Shown here piece by piece: positions 62,431 to 64,000 of a stretch of DNA of 64,000 bases. The notes beneath the pieces were generated by a model, which saw only the letters and a program-made list of their open reading frames with translations, did no database searches and was not told the DNA's origin. Made by a program: the position numbers and the translations under genes. The stretch's first letter is position 1. Each line of letters begins with the position of its first letter. Source of the DNA: Sinotaia quadrata (taxonomy: Eukaryota > Mollusca > Gastropoda > Architaenioglossa > Viviparidae); contig CM054178.1 of the NCBI GenBank assembly GCA_028829895.1, positions 91,669,058 to 91,733,057 of the forward strand, read 5' to 3'.

Positions 62431-62735
62431 GTAAAATATAGGCTAGCCGTTCTTTCTACAAATGACTATAAAACTCAATTAAGATGAAATATAGGCTAGC
62501 CGTTCTTTCTACAAATGACTGTAAAACTCAATTAAGATGAAATATAGGCTAGCCGTTCTTTCTACAAATGACTGTAAAACTCAATTAAGATGAAATATAG
62601 GCTTGCTGTTCTTTTTCAAATGACTGTAAGACTCAGTTCAGATGAAACATAGGCTAGCTGTTCTTCATTGACTGTAAAATGCAAGTCATTTGAAATATAG
62701 GTTAGCTGTTCTTCACGGACTTTAAAATGCAAGTC
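62431..62735. repeat. 53-bp tandem repeat, about 6 copies
   Basis: The unit is GAAATATAGGCTAGCCGTTC then TTTCTACAAATGACTGTAAA and ACTCAATTAAGAT. The first three units are nearly identical. The last three are shortened and diverged. Confidence 0.95.
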
Positions 62736-62907
62736 TGATTGACAATTAACAGAGTTGATAGAATTTACAAGTTAAACAATGGCCACAGAATTAATACTAA
62801 ATTTACCCAATCAGAGCAATTTAGAGTGGTATTTACTGTCTGATATTAGGGGCAGAACTTTGCTAAAACTCTATTCACCTCCGAGACTGTAAGAAGCAGA
62901 TGGGCAG

Positions 62908-63007
62908 GATCCCCAATTGGAATGCATGGGAACCTTGCAAGAGTATTGTGAAGTGGAGATCCCCAATTGGAATGCATGGGAACCTTGCAAGAGTATTGTG
63001 AAGTGGA
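62908..63007. repeat. perfect 50-bp duplication
   Basis: GATCCCCAATTGGAATGCAT begins at 62908 and 62958. Both copies run unchanged through GGGAACCTTGCAAGAGTATT and GTGAAGTG. Confidence 0.97.
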
Positions 63008-63108
63008 AAGGAGCACGCATAATTGTTAGGACTTAACATGTGTTGTTAAATTTTCATGTAAGTCATGTTCAAACAACCAATATACTTTAGTAAAAACAGA
63101 AAAGAATG

Positions 63109-63620
63109 TTAGAATTATTGGAGGAAATAAATATGTATAAGTATATATTGAATGTTTATGAAGCAATAATGTTATGTTTAAATTTTACTCAGTTCATTAT
63201 AACGTTTTTATGATTTAAATTAACATCAAAATCAGGAGATTGGATGATAGACATGGAAATATATTTAATTTTTGTATTGAAACTTTCGGCTAATAAAGTA
63301 ACATTTAGGAGAGATAGAAAGACAGTCAGTGAAATAATTTTTATAATATTTTGCAGTGAATTTTAGCACACGAGGGCAACAGCGTCCATATTTCTGTGAC
63401 CTTCGACCTCTATCCATCGTTTCAGTTTCCTCCCACTTCATTTTCCTGCTCTGAGTTCATTGACAGACAAACATCACTGAGGTGAAATCATCAGGATCAC
63501 AGCTACGCATGGTCATTTGTTTTTAAGTGACTGTCTCTTTTGACATATCTACTTTATGTAATGCAGTTGTTCTGCACGATTGTTGTGTTCGTTACATTAC
63601 ATTTACACAGGTCAACCTAA
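63109..63620 (-). repeat. right arm of the long inverted repeat
   Basis: This is the reverse complement of 60571-61059. It has about 20 extra bases near 63572-63595 (a small duplication around TTGTT.GTTCGTTACAT) that the left arm lacks. The outer end merges into the 42-bp array at 63605-63860. Confidence 0.92.
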
Positions 63621-63860
63621 TGTTGTTATGTTCATTACTTATCTTTACACAGGTCAAACAAATATTGTTATGTTCATTACTTATCTTTACACAGGTCAAA
63701 CTAATGTTGTTATGTTCATTACTTTATCTTTACATAGGTCAAACTAATGTTGTTATGTTCATTACTTTATCTTTACACAGGTCAAACAAATGTTATGTTC
63801 ATTACTTATCTTTACACAGGTCAAACAAAATTAATGTTGTTATGTTCAGTACTTTAGGTT
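63605..63860. repeat. about 42-bp minisatellite, 6 copies
   Basis: The unit is TTTACACAGGTCAAACTAAT then GTTGTTATGTTCATTACTTA plus TC. Its TTTACACAGGTCAAAC core is also the outermost part of both inverted-repeat arms, so the array grew from the end of the right arm. Confidence 0.93.
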
Positions 63861-64000
63861 TGCGTGCAGCCTATTTTTAGAGGAGCGTGGATGTGGGTCA
63901 TTTAAGCCATTATGTGACCCCCACCCCAGTTTTCACCACTTAAAATTAAATAAGCGAATTTTAAAAGAAAATACAACACTTATACCACCTCTGATTTACA

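Overview
This is a gene-poor, AT-rich, repeat-dense stretch of animal nuclear DNA. The organism cannot be named from the sequence. A lophotrochozoan, most likely a mollusc, is suggested by three things: one fukutin/LicD-type membrane protein of the divergent kind common in those animals, decayed hAT, MULE and Ty3/gypsy elements, and very many microsatellites and minisatellites. There are no bacterial operons, no rRNA or tRNA genes and no CRISPR arrays. Nearly all open frames of 60-340 codons in the window are chance frames or translations of tandem repeats.

The one convincing gene is on the minus strand at 19685-20887. It encodes a 400-residue type II membrane protein with a LicD/fukutin-like lumenal domain. 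A pyrimidine tract followed by AG lies just upstream of its ATG, so an upstream 5'UTR exon is likely, and an AATAAA lies about 290 bases past the stop. The metal-binding Asp cluster of the family is largely missing, so it may be a pseudoenzyme.

Layout. 1-10.6 kb: a hAT-type MITE with target duplication (61-229), a hAT/ZMYM-like transposase pseudogene with an internal 33-bp minisatellite (1150-2230), several tandem arrays, a tRNA-derived SINE remnant (about 6690-6870), and the 3' half of a gypsy element with broken RT/RNase H, polypurine tract and 3' LTR (8206-10607). 10.7-19 kb: repeat family R1 copy A, then a strongly purine-biased 1.4 kb holding 34-bp and 22-bp arrays, then TATC and other arrays. 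19.4-21 kb: the LicD-like gene. 21-28 kb: arrays (51/57-bp, 29-bp) and unique AT-rich DNA. 28.2-34 kb: R1 copies B, C and D and a MULE transposase relic. 34.5-42.5 kb: a 54-bp array of 19 units that stays open for 338 codons, a 0.7-kb polypurine tract and a short LTR. 42.5-60.5 kb: R1 copy E, R2 copy 2 and more arrays. 60.5-63.9 kb: an inverted repeat with arms of about 490 bp around 2 kb of minisatellites.

The main biological content beyond the one gene is mobile-element history: two repeat families (R1 with five copies, R2 with two), plus an unusual concentration of roughly thirty independent minisatellite arrays. Repeat unit lengths, boundaries and reverse complements were worked out by eye and are approximate to a few bases.
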